64,000 nucleotides of DNA from positions 1-64,000 of the forward strand of contig OX638371.1 in assembly GCA_951812925.1 (NCBI GenBank), read 5' to 3'. Of the stretch, positions 1 to 14,078 are shown piece by piece (position 1 is the stretch's first letter; every line of letters begins with the position of its first letter). This stretch comes from Calliopum simillimum (Eukaryota > Arthropoda > Insecta > Diptera > Lauxaniidae). Both the position numbers and the translations under genes were made by a program. Under the pieces are notes generated by a model. That model had not been told where the DNA came from. It was given only the letters and a program-made list of their open reading frames with translations, and ran no database searches.

Positions 1-2256
1 GGACAGAATGCAACGAAACAGTTTATTGCAAGCGAGAGAAAACAACAACAACAACAAAATCCCTTCCACTCCACTGTCTCATTCATTTTCTCATCAACAC
101 AGCATAACACTGTGGATGCTGTTGTTGTTGTAATTATATGGGAAACTTACATCCAAAATATCGGTAAAAGTCGCAAAGTATACGAAAAACATCCAAAATA
201 TCGATAACAGTTCAAAAGTGTCGAAAAACATCCAAAATATCGGTAAAAGTACAAAAGTATTGTATCAAGAAAAATCCAAAGTATCGATAAAAGTCCAAAA
301 GTATCGAAATACATCCAAAATATCGGTAAAAGTCCCATAGTATACGAAAAACATCCAAAATATCGATACAGAATGTGGACAGAATGCAACGAAACAGTTT
401 ATTGCAAGCGAGAGAAAACAACAACAACAACAAAATCCCTTCCACTCCACTGTCTCATTCATTTTCTCATCAACACAGCATAACACTGTGGATGCTGTTG
501 TTGTTGTAATTATATGGGAAACTTACATCCAAAATATCGGTAAAAGTCGCAAAGTATACGAAAAACATCCAAAATATCGATAACAGTTCAAAAGTGTCGA
601 AAAACATCCAAAATATCGGTAAAAGTACAAAAGTATTGTATCAAGAAAAATCCAAAGTATCGATAAAAGTCCAAAAGTATCGAAATACATCCAAAATATC
701 GGTAAAAGTCCCATAGTATACGAAAAACATCCAAAATATCGATACAGAATGTGGACAGAATGCAACGAAACAGTTTATTGCAAGCGAGAGAAAACAACAA
801 CAACAACAAAATCCCTTCCACTCCACTGTCTCATTCATTTTCTCATCAACACAGCATAACACTGTGGATGCTGTTGTTGTTGTAATTATATGGGAAACTT
901 ACATCCAAAATATCGGTAAAAGTCGCAAAGTATACGAAAAACATCCAAAATATCGATAACAGTTCAAAAGTGTCGAAAAACATCCAAAATATCGGTAAAA
1001 GTACAAAAGTATTGTATCAAGAAAAATCCAAAGTATCGATAAAAGTCCAAAAGTATCGAAATACATCCAAAATATCGGTAAAAGTCCCATAGTATACGAA
1101 AAACATCCAAAATATCGATACAGAATGTGGACAGAATGCAACGAAACAGTTTATTGCAAGCGAGAGAAAACAACAACAACAACAAAATCCCTTCCACTCC
1201 ACTGTCTCATTCATTTTCTCATCAACACAGCATAACACTGTGGATGCTGTTGTTGTTGTAATTATATGGGAAACTTACATCCAAAATATCGGTAAAAGTC
1301 GCAAAGTATACGAAAAACATCCAAAATATCGATAACAGTTCAAAAGTGTCGAAAAACATCCAAAATATCGGTAAAAGTACAAAAGTATTGTATCAAGAAA
1401 AATCCAAAGTATCGATAAAAGTCCAAAAGTATCGAAATACATCCAAAATATCGGTAAAAGTCCCATAGTATACGAAAAACATCCAAAATATCGATACAGA
1501 ATGTGGACAGAATGCAACGAAACAGTTTATTGCAAGCGAGAGAAAACAACAACAACAACAAAATCCCTTCCACTCCACTGTCTCATTCATTTTCTCATCA
1601 ACACAGCATAACACTGTGGATGCTGTTGTTGTTGTAATTATATGGGAAACTTACATCCAAAATATCGGTAAAAGTCGCAAAGTATACGAAAAACATCCAA
1701 AATATCGATAACAGTTCAAAAGTGTCGAAAAACATCCAAAATATCGGTAAAAGTACAAAAGTATTGTATCAAGAAAAATCCAAAGTATCGATAAAAGTCC
1801 AAAAGTATCGAAATACATCCAAAATATCGGTAAAAGTCCCATAGTATACGAAAAACATCCAAAATATCGATACAGAATGTGGACAGAATGCAACGAAACA
1901 GTTTATTGCAAGCGAGAGAAAACAACAACAACAACAAAATCCCTTCCACTCCACTGTCTCATTCATTTTCTCATCAACACAGCATAACACTGTGGATGCT
2001 GTTGTTGTTGTAATTATATGGGAAACTTACATCCAAAATATCGGTAAAAGTCGCAAAGTATACGAAAAACATCCAAAATATCGATAACAGTTCAAAAGTG
2101 TCGAAAAACATCCAAAATATCGGTAAAAGTACAAAAGTATTGTATCAAGAAAAATCCAAAGTATCGATAAAAGTCCAAAAGTATCGAAATACATCCAAAA
2201 TATCGGTAAAAGTCCCATAGTATACGAAAAACATCCAAAATATCGATACAGAATGT

Positions 2257-2715
2257 GGACAGAATGCAACGAAACAGTTTATTGCAAGCGAGAGAAAACA
2301 ACAACAACAACAAAATCCCTTCCACTCCACTGTCTCATTCATTTTCTCATCAACACAGCATAACACTGTGGATGCTGTTGTTGTTGTAATTATATGGGAA
2401 ACTTACATCCAAAATATCGGTAAAAGTCGCAAAGTATACGAAAAACATCCAAAATATCGATAACAGTTCAAAAGTGTCGAAAAACATCCAAAATATCGGT
2501 AAAAGTACAAAAGTATTGTATCAAGAAAAATCCAAAGTATCGATAAAAGTCCAAAAGTATCGAAATACATCCAAAATATCGGTAAAAGTACAAAAGTATT
2601 GTATCAAGAAAAATCCAAAGTATCGATAAAAGTCCAAAAGTATCGAAATACATCCAAAATATCGGTAAAAGTCCCATAGTATACGAAAAACATCCAAAAT
2701 ATCGATACAGAATGT
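2257..2715. repeat. 459-bp long satellite unit A
   Basis: Satellite unit enlarged by an 83-bp direct duplication (GTACAAAAGTATTG... to ...ATATCGGTAAAA). The duplicated piece is one subrepeat dimer, so this unit has four TATCGATA sites rather than three. The unit that follows (2716) has the ordinary sequence at unit position 189. Confidence 0.97.
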
Positions 2716-5700
2716 GGACAGAATGCAACGAAACAGTTTATTGCAAGCGAGAGAAAACAACAACAACAACAAAATCCCTTCCACTCCACTGTCTCATTCA
2801 TTTTCTCATCAACACAGCATAACACTGTGGATGCTGTTGTTGTTGTAATTATATGGGAAACTTACATCCAAAATATCGGTAAAAGTCGCAAAGTATACGA
2901 AAAACATCCAAAATATCGATAACAGTTCAAAAGTGTCGAAAAACATCCAAAATATCGGTAAAAGTACAAAAGTATTGTATCAAGAAAAATCCAAAGTATC
3001 GATAAAAGTCCAAAAGTATCGAAATACATCCAAAATATCGGTAAAAGTCCCATAGTATACGAAAAACATCCAAAATATCGATACAGAATGTGGACAGAAT
3101 GCAACGAAACAGTTTATTGCAAGCGAGAGAAAACAACAACAACAACAAAATCCCTTCCACTCCACTGTCTCATTCATTTTCTCATCAACACAGCATAACA
3201 CTGTGGATGCTGTTGTTGTTGTAATTATATGGGAAACTTACATCCAAAATATCGGTAAAAGTCGCAAAGTATACGAAAAACATCCAAAATATCGATAACA
3301 GTTCAAAAGTGTCGAAAAACATCCAAAATATCGGTAAAAGTACAAAAGTATTGTATCAAGAAAAATCCAAAGTATCGATAAAAGTCCAAAAGTATCGAAA
3401 TACATCCAAAATATCGGTAAAAGTCCCATAGTATACGAAAAACATCCAAAATATCGATACAGAATGTGGACAGAATGCAACGAAACAGTTTATTGCAAGC
3501 GAGAGAAAACAACAACAACAACAAAATCCCTTCCACTCCACTGTCTCATTCATTTTCTCATCAACACAGCATAACACTGTGGATGCTGTTGTTGTTGTAA
3601 TTATATGGGAAACTTACATCCAAAATATCGGTAAAAGTCGCAAAGTATACGAAAAACATCCAAAATATCGATAACAGTTCAAAAGTGTCGAAAAACATCC
3701 AAAATATCGGTAAAAGTACAAAAGTATTGTATCAAGAAAAATCCAAAGTATCGATAAAAGTCCAAAAGTATCGAAATACATCCAAAATATCGGTAAAAGT
3801 CCCATAGTATACGAAAAACATCCAAAATATCGATACAGAATGTGGACAGAATGCAACGAAACAGTTTATTGCAAGCGAGAGAAAACAACAACAACAACAA
3901 AATCCCTTCCACTCCACTGTCTCATTCATTTTCTCATCAACACAGCATAACACTGTGGATGCTGTTGTTGTTGTAATTATATGGGAAACTTACATCCAAA
4001 ATATCGGTAAAAGTCGCAAAGTATACGAAAAACATCCAAAATATCGATAACAGTTCAAAAGTGTCGAAAAACATCCAAAATATCGGTAAAAGTACAAAAG
4101 TATTGTATCAAGAAAAATCCAAAGTATCGATAAAAGTCCAAAAGTATCGAAATACATCCAAAATATCGGTAAAAGTCCCATAGTATACGAAAAACATCCA
4201 AAATATCGATACAGAATGTGGACAGAATGCAACGAAACAGTTTATTGCAAGCGAGAGAAAACAACAACAACAACAAAATCCCTTCCACTCCACTGTCTCA
4301 TTCATTTTCTCATCAACACAGCATAACACTGTGGATGCTGTTGTTGTTGTAATTATATGGGAAACTTACATCCAAAATATCGGTAAAAGTCGCAAAGTAT
4401 ACGAAAAACATCCAAAATATCGATAACAGTTCAAAAGTGTCGAAAAACATCCAAAATATCGGTAAAAGTACAAAAGTATTGTATCAAGAAAAATCCAAAG
4501 TATCGATAAAAGTCCAAAAGTATCGAAATACATCCAAAATATCGGTAAAAGTCCCATAGTATACGAAAAACATCCAAAATATCGATACAGAATGTGGACA
4601 GAATGCAACGAAACAGTTTATTGCAAGCGAGAGAAAACAACAACAACAACAAAATCCCTTCCACTCCACTGTCTCATTCATTTTCTCATCAACACAGCAT
4701 AACACTGTGGATGCTGTTGTTGTTGTAATTATATGGGAAACTTACATCCAAAATATCGGTAAAAGTCGCAAAGTATACGAAAAACATCCAAAATATCGAT
4801 AACAGTTCAAAAGTGTCGAAAAACATCCAAAATATCGGTAAAAGTACAAAAGTATTGTATCAAGAAAAATCCAAAGTATCGATAAAAGTCCAAAAGTATC
4901 GAAATACATCCAAAATATCGGTAAAAGTCCCATAGTATACGAAAAACATCCAAAATATCGATACAGAATGTGGACAGAATGCAACGAAACAGTTTATTGC
5001 AAGCGAGAGAAAACAACAACAACAACAAAATCCCTTCCACTCCACTGTCTCATTCATTTTCTCATCAACACAGCATAACACTGTGGATGCTGTTGTTGTT
5101 GTAATTATATGGGAAACTTACATCCAAAATATCGGTAAAAGTCGCAAAGTATACGAAAAACATCCAAAATATCGATAACAGTTCAAAAGTGTCGAAAAAC
5201 ATCCAAAATATCGGTAAAAGTACAAAAGTATTGTATCAAGAAAAATCCAAAGTATCGATAAAAGTCCAAAAGTATCGAAATACATCCAAAATATCGGTAA
5301 AAGTCCCATAGTATACGAAAAACATCCAAAATATCGATACAGAATGTGGACAGAATGCAACGAAACAGTTTATTGCAAGCGAGAGAAAACAACAACAACA
5401 ACAAAATCCCTTCCACTCCACTGTCTCATTCATTTTCTCATCAACACAGCATAACACTGTGGATGCTGTTGTTGTTGTAATTATATGGGAAACTTACATC
5501 CAAAATATCGGTAAAAGTCGCAAAGTATACGAAAAACATCCAAAATATCGATAACAGTTCAAAAGTGTCGAAAAACATCCAAAATATCGGTAAAAGTACA
5601 AAAGTATTGTATCAAGAAAAATCCAAAGTATCGATAAAAGTCCAAAAGTATCGAAATACATCCAAAATATCGGTAAAAGTCCCATAGTATACGAAAAACA

Positions 5701-8700
5701 TCCAAAATATCGATACAGAATGTGGACAGAATGCAACGAAACAGTTTATTGCAAGCGAGAGAAAACAACAACAACAACAAAATCCCTTCCACTCCACTGT
5801 CTCATTCATTTTCTCATCAACACAGCATAACACTGTGGATGCTGTTGTTGTTGTAATTATATGGGAAACTTACATCCAAAATATCGGTAAAAGTCGCAAA
5901 GTATACGAAAAACATCCAAAATATCGATAACAGTTCAAAAGTGTCGAAAAACATCCAAAATATCGGTAAAAGTACAAAAGTATTGTATCAAGAAAAATCC
6001 AAAGTATCGATAAAAGTCCAAAAGTATCGAAATACATCCAAAATATCGGTAAAAGTCCCATAGTATACGAAAAACATCCAAAATATCGATACAGAATGTG
6101 GACAGAATGCAACGAAACAGTTTATTGCAAGCGAGAGAAAACAACAACAACAACAAAATCCCTTCCACTCCACTGTCTCATTCATTTTCTCATCAACACA
6201 GCATAACACTGTGGATGCTGTTGTTGTTGTAATTATATGGGAAACTTACATCCAAAATATCGGTAAAAGTCGCAAAGTATACGAAAAACATCCAAAATAT
6301 CGATAACAGTTCAAAAGTGTCGAAAAACATCCAAAATATCGGTAAAAGTACAAAAGTATTGTATCAAGAAAAATCCAAAGTATCGATAAAAGTCCAAAAG
6401 TATCGAAATACATCCAAAATATCGGTAAAAGTCCCATAGTATACGAAAAACATCCAAAATATCGATACAGAATGTGGACAGAATGCAACGAAACAGTTTA
6501 TTGCAAGCGAGAGAAAACAACAACAACAACAAAATCCCTTCCACTCCACTGTCTCATTCATTTTCTCATCAACACAGCATAACACTGTGGATGCTGTTGT
6601 TGTTGTAATTATATGGGAAACTTACATCCAAAATATCGGTAAAAGTCGCAAAGTATACGAAAAACATCCAAAATATCGATAACAGTTCAAAAGTGTCGAA
6701 AAACATCCAAAATATCGGTAAAAGTACAAAAGTATTGTATCAAGAAAAATCCAAAGTATCGATAAAAGTCCAAAAGTATCGAAATACATCCAAAATATCG
6801 GTAAAAGTCCCATAGTATACGAAAAACATCCAAAATATCGATACAGAATGTGGACAGAATGCAACGAAACAGTTTATTGCAAGCGAGAGAAAACAACAAC
6901 AACAACAAAATCCCTTCCACTCCACTGTCTCATTCATTTTCTCATCAACACAGCATAACACTGTGGATGCTGTTGTTGTTGTAATTATATGGGAAACTTA
7001 CATCCAAAATATCGGTAAAAGTCGCAAAGTATACGAAAAACATCCAAAATATCGATAACAGTTCAAAAGTGTCGAAAAACATCCAAAATATCGGTAAAAG
7101 TACAAAAGTATTGTATCAAGAAAAATCCAAAGTATCGATAAAAGTCCAAAAGTATCGAAATACATCCAAAATATCGGTAAAAGTCCCATAGTATACGAAA
7201 AACATCCAAAATATCGATACAGAATGTGGACAGAATGCAACGAAACAGTTTATTGCAAGCGAGAGAAAACAACAACAACAACAAAATCCCTTCCACTCCA
7301 CTGTCTCATTCATTTTCTCATCAACACAGCATAACACTGTGGATGCTGTTGTTGTTGTAATTATATGGGAAACTTACATCCAAAATATCGGTAAAAGTCG
7401 CAAAGTATACGAAAAACATCCAAAATATCGATAACAGTTCAAAAGTGTCGAAAAACATCCAAAATATCGGTAAAAGTACAAAAGTATTGTATCAAGAAAA
7501 ATCCAAAGTATCGATAAAAGTCCAAAAGTATCGAAATACATCCAAAATATCGGTAAAAGTCCCATAGTATACGAAAAACATCCAAAATATCGATACAGAA
7601 TGTGGACAGAATGCAACGAAACAGTTTATTGCAAGCGAGAGAAAACAACAACAACAACAAAATCCCTTCCACTCCACTGTCTCATTCATTTTCTCATCAA
7701 CACAGCATAACACTGTGGATGCTGTTGTTGTTGTAATTATATGGGAAACTTACATCCAAAATATCGGTAAAAGTCGCAAAGTATACGAAAAACATCCAAA
7801 ATATCGATAACAGTTCAAAAGTGTCGAAAAACATCCAAAATATCGGTAAAAGTACAAAAGTATTGTATCAAGAAAAATCCAAAGTATCGATAAAAGTCCA
7901 AAAGTATCGAAATACATCCAAAATATCGGTAAAAGTCCCATAGTATACGAAAAACATCCAAAATATCGATACAGAATGTGGACAGAATGCAACGAAACAG
8001 TTTATTGCAAGCGAGAGAAAACAACAACAACAACAAAATCCCTTCCACTCCACTGTCTCATTCATTTTCTCATCAACACAGCATAACACTGTGGATGCTG
8101 TTGTTGTTGTAATTATATGGGAAACTTACATCCAAAATATCGGTAAAAGTCGCAAAGTATACGAAAAACATCCAAAATATCGATAACAGTTCAAAAGTGT
8201 CGAAAAACATCCAAAATATCGGTAAAAGTACAAAAGTATTGTATCAAGAAAAATCCAAAGTATCGATAAAAGTCCAAAAGTATCGAAATACATCCAAAAT
8301 ATCGGTAAAAGTCCCATAGTATACGAAAAACATCCAAAATATCGATACAGAATGTGGACAGAATGCAACGAAACAGTTTATTGCAAGCGAGAGAAAACAA
8401 CAACAACAACAAAATCCCTTCCACTCCACTGTCTCATTCATTTTCTCATCAACACAGCATAACACTGTGGATGCTGTTGTTGTTGTAATTATATGGGAAA
8501 CTTACATCCAAAATATCGGTAAAAGTCGCAAAGTATACGAAAAACATCCAAAATATCGATAACAGTTCAAAAGTGTCGAAAAACATCCAAAATATCGGTA
8601 AAAGTACAAAAGTATTGTATCAAGAAAAATCCAAAGTATCGATAAAAGTCCAAAAGTATCGAAATACATCCAAAATATCGGTAAAAGTCCCATAGTATAC

Positions 8701-11700
8701 GAAAAACATCCAAAATATCGATACAGAATGTGGACAGAATGCAACGAAACAGTTTATTGCAAGCGAGAGAAAACAACAACAACAACAAAATCCCTTCCAC
8801 TCCACTGTCTCATTCATTTTCTCATCAACACAGCATAACACTGTGGATGCTGTTGTTGTTGTAATTATATGGGAAACTTACATCCAAAATATCGGTAAAA
8901 GTCGCAAAGTATACGAAAAACATCCAAAATATCGATAACAGTTCAAAAGTGTCGAAAAACATCCAAAATATCGGTAAAAGTACAAAAGTATTGTATCAAG
9001 AAAAATCCAAAGTATCGATAAAAGTCCAAAAGTATCGAAATACATCCAAAATATCGGTAAAAGTCCCATAGTATACGAAAAACATCCAAAATATCGATAC
9101 AGAATGTGGACAGAATGCAACGAAACAGTTTATTGCAAGCGAGAGAAAACAACAACAACAACAAAATCCCTTCCACTCCACTGTCTCATTCATTTTCTCA
9201 TCAACACAGCATAACACTGTGGATGCTGTTGTTGTTGTAATTATATGGGAAACTTACATCCAAAATATCGGTAAAAGTCGCAAAGTATACGAAAAACATC
9301 CAAAATATCGATAACAGTTCAAAAGTGTCGAAAAACATCCAAAATATCGGTAAAAGTACAAAAGTATTGTATCAAGAAAAATCCAAAGTATCGATAAAAG
9401 TCCAAAAGTATCGAAATACATCCAAAATATCGGTAAAAGTCCCATAGTATACGAAAAACATCCAAAATATCGATACAGAATGTGGACAGAATGCAACGAA
9501 ACAGTTTATTGCAAGCGAGAGAAAACAACAACAACAACAAAATCCCTTCCACTCCACTGTCTCATTCATTTTCTCATCAACACAGCATAACACTGTGGAT
9601 GCTGTTGTTGTTGTAATTATATGGGAAACTTACATCCAAAATATCGGTAAAAGTCGCAAAGTATACGAAAAACATCCAAAATATCGATAACAGTTCAAAA
9701 GTGTCGAAAAACATCCAAAATATCGGTAAAAGTACAAAAGTATTGTATCAAGAAAAATCCAAAGTATCGATAAAAGTCCAAAAGTATCGAAATACATCCA
9801 AAATATCGGTAAAAGTCCCATAGTATACGAAAAACATCCAAAATATCGATACAGAATGTGGACAGAATGCAACGAAACAGTTTATTGCAAGCGAGAGAAA
9901 ACAACAACAACAACAAAATCCCTTCCACTCCACTGTCTCATTCATTTTCTCATCAACACAGCATAACACTGTGGATGCTGTTGTTGTTGTAATTATATGG
10001 GAAACTTACATCCAAAATATCGGTAAAAGTCGCAAAGTATACGAAAAACATCCAAAATATCGATAACAGTTCAAAAGTGTCGAAAAACATCCAAAATATC
10101 GGTAAAAGTACAAAAGTATTGTATCAAGAAAAATCCAAAGTATCGATAAAAGTCCAAAAGTATCGAAATACATCCAAAATATCGGTAAAAGTCCCATAGT
10201 ATACGAAAAACATCCAAAATATCGATACAGAATGTGGACAGAATGCAACGAAACAGTTTATTGCAAGCGAGAGAAAACAACAACAACAACAAAATCCCTT
10301 CCACTCCACTGTCTCATTCATTTTCTCATCAACACAGCATAACACTGTGGATGCTGTTGTTGTTGTAATTATATGGGAAACTTACATCCAAAATATCGGT
10401 AAAAGTCGCAAAGTATACGAAAAACATCCAAAATATCGATAACAGTTCAAAAGTGTCGAAAAACATCCAAAATATCGGTAAAAGTACAAAAGTATTGTAT
10501 CAAGAAAAATCCAAAGTATCGATAAAAGTCCAAAAGTATCGAAATACATCCAAAATATCGGTAAAAGTCCCATAGTATACGAAAAACATCCAAAATATCG
10601 ATACAGAATGTGGACAGAATGCAACGAAACAGTTTATTGCAAGCGAGAGAAAACAACAACAACAACAAAATCCCTTCCACTCCACTGTCTCATTCATTTT
10701 CTCATCAACACAGCATAACACTGTGGATGCTGTTGTTGTTGTAATTATATGGGAAACTTACATCCAAAATATCGGTAAAAGTCGCAAAGTATACGAAAAA
10801 CATCCAAAATATCGATAACAGTTCAAAAGTGTCGAAAAACATCCAAAATATCGGTAAAAGTACAAAAGTATTGTATCAAGAAAAATCCAAAGTATCGATA
10901 AAAGTCCAAAAGTATCGAAATACATCCAAAATATCGGTAAAAGTCCCATAGTATACGAAAAACATCCAAAATATCGATACAGAATGTGGACAGAATGCAA
11001 CGAAACAGTTTATTGCAAGCGAGAGAAAACAACAACAACAACAAAATCCCTTCCACTCCACTGTCTCATTCATTTTCTCATCAACACAGCATAACACTGT
11101 GGATGCTGTTGTTGTTGTAATTATATGGGAAACTTACATCCAAAATATCGGTAAAAGTCGCAAAGTATACGAAAAACATCCAAAATATCGATAACAGTTC
11201 AAAAGTGTCGAAAAACATCCAAAATATCGGTAAAAGTACAAAAGTATTGTATCAAGAAAAATCCAAAGTATCGATAAAAGTCCAAAAGTATCGAAATACA
11301 TCCAAAATATCGGTAAAAGTCCCATAGTATACGAAAAACATCCAAAATATCGATACAGAATGTGGACAGAATGCAACGAAACAGTTTATTGCAAGCGAGA
11401 GAAAACAACAACAACAACAAAATCCCTTCCACTCCACTGTCTCATTCATTTTCTCATCAACACAGCATAACACTGTGGATGCTGTTGTTGTTGTAATTAT
11501 ATGGGAAACTTACATCCAAAATATCGGTAAAAGTCGCAAAGTATACGAAAAACATCCAAAATATCGATAACAGTTCAAAAGTGTCGAAAAACATCCAAAA
11601 TATCGGTAAAAGTACAAAAGTATTGTATCAAGAAAAATCCAAAGTATCGATAAAAGTCCAAAAGTATCGAAATACATCCAAAATATCGGTAAAAGTCCCA

Positions 11701-13619
11701 TAGTATACGAAAAACATCCAAAATATCGATACAGAATGTGGACAGAATGCAACGAAACAGTTTATTGCAAGCGAGAGAAAACAACAACAACAACAAAATC
11801 CCTTCCACTCCACTGTCTCATTCATTTTCTCATCAACACAGCATAACACTGTGGATGCTGTTGTTGTTGTAATTATATGGGAAACTTACATCCAAAATAT
11901 CGGTAAAAGTCGCAAAGTATACGAAAAACATCCAAAATATCGATAACAGTTCAAAAGTGTCGAAAAACATCCAAAATATCGGTAAAAGTACAAAAGTATT
12001 GTATCAAGAAAAATCCAAAGTATCGATAAAAGTCCAAAAGTATCGAAATACATCCAAAATATCGGTAAAAGTCCCATAGTATACGAAAAACATCCAAAAT
12101 ATCGATACAGAATGTGGACAGAATGCAACGAAACAGTTTATTGCAAGCGAGAGAAAACAACAACAACAACAAAATCCCTTCCACTCCACTGTCTCATTCA
12201 TTTTCTCATCAACACAGCATAACACTGTGGATGCTGTTGTTGTTGTAATTATATGGGAAACTTACATCCAAAATATCGGTAAAAGTCGCAAAGTATACGA
12301 AAAACATCCAAAATATCGATAACAGTTCAAAAGTGTCGAAAAACATCCAAAATATCGGTAAAAGTACAAAAGTATTGTATCAAGAAAAATCCAAAGTATC
12401 GATAAAAGTCCAAAAGTATCGAAATACATCCAAAATATCGGTAAAAGTCCCATAGTATACGAAAAACATCCAAAATATCGATACAGAATGTGGACAGAAT
12501 GCAACGAAACAGTTTATTGCAAGCGAGAGAAAACAACAACAACAACAAAATCCCTTCCACTCCACTGTCTCATTCATTTTCTCATCAACACAGCATAACA
12601 CTGTGGATGCTGTTGTTGTTGTAATTATATGGGAAACTTACATCCAAAATATCGGTAAAAGTCGCAAAGTATACGAAAAACATCCAAAATATCGATAACA
12701 GTTCAAAAGTGTCGAAAAACATCCAAAATATCGGTAAAAGTACAAAAGTATTGTATCAAGAAAAATCCAAAGTATCGATAAAAGTCCAAAAGTATCGAAA
12801 TACATCCAAAATATCGGTAAAAGTCCCATAGTATACGAAAAACATCCAAAATATCGATACAGAATGTGGACAGAATGCAACGAAACAGTTTATTGCAAGC
12901 GAGAGAAAACAACAACAACAACAAAATCCCTTCCACTCCACTGTCTCATTCATTTTCTCATCAACACAGCATAACACTGTGGATGCTGTTGTTGTTGTAA
13001 TTATATGGGAAACTTACATCCAAAATATCGGTAAAAGTCGCAAAGTATACGAAAAACATCCAAAATATCGATAACAGTTCAAAAGTGTCGAAAAACATCC
13101 AAAATATCGGTAAAAGTACAAAAGTATTGTATCAAGAAAAATCCAAAGTATCGATAAAAGTCCAAAAGTATCGAAATACATCCAAAATATCGGTAAAAGT
13201 CCCATAGTATACGAAAAACATCCAAAATATCGATACAGAATGTGGACAGAATGCAACGAAACAGTTTATTGCAAGCGAGAGAAAACAACAACAACAACAA
13301 AATCCCTTCCACTCCACTGTCTCATTCATTTTCTCATCAACACAGCATAACACTGTGGATGCTGTTGTTGTTGTAATTATATGGGAAACTTACATCCAAA
13401 ATATCGGTAAAAGTCGCAAAGTATACGAAAAACATCCAAAATATCGATAACAGTTCAAAAGTGTCGAAAAACATCCAAAATATCGGTAAAAGTACAAAAG
13501 TATTGTATCAAGAAAAATCCAAAGTATCGATAAAAGTCCAAAAGTATCGAAATACATCCAAAATATCGGTAAAAGTCCCATAGTATACGAAAAACATCCA
13601 AAATATCGATACAGAATGT

Positions 13620-14078
13620 GGACAGAATGCAACGAAACAGTTTATTGCAAGCGAGAGAAAACAACAACAACAACAAAATCCCTTCCACTCCACTGTCTCA
13701 TTCATTTTCTCATCAACACAGCATAACACTGTGGATGCTGTTGTTGTTGTAATTATATGGGAAACTTACATCCAAAATATCGGTAAAAGTCGCAAAGTAT
13801 ACGAAAAACATCCAAAATATCGATAACAGTTCAAAAGTGTCGAAAAACATCCAAAATATCGGTAAAAGTACAAAAGTATTGTATCAAGAAAAATCCAAAG
13901 TATCGATAAAAGTCCAAAAGTATCGAAATACATCCAAAATATCGGTAAAAGTACAAAAGTATTGTATCAAGAAAAATCCAAAGTATCGATAAAAGTCCAA
14001 AAGTATCGAAATACATCCAAAATATCGGTAAAAGTCCCATAGTATACGAAAAACATCCAAAATATCGATACAGAATGT
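13620..14078. repeat. 459-bp long satellite unit B
   Basis: Same 83-bp dimer duplication as the unit at 2257, from which it is separated by 29 ordinary units. The following unit (14079) is ordinary. Confidence 0.97.
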
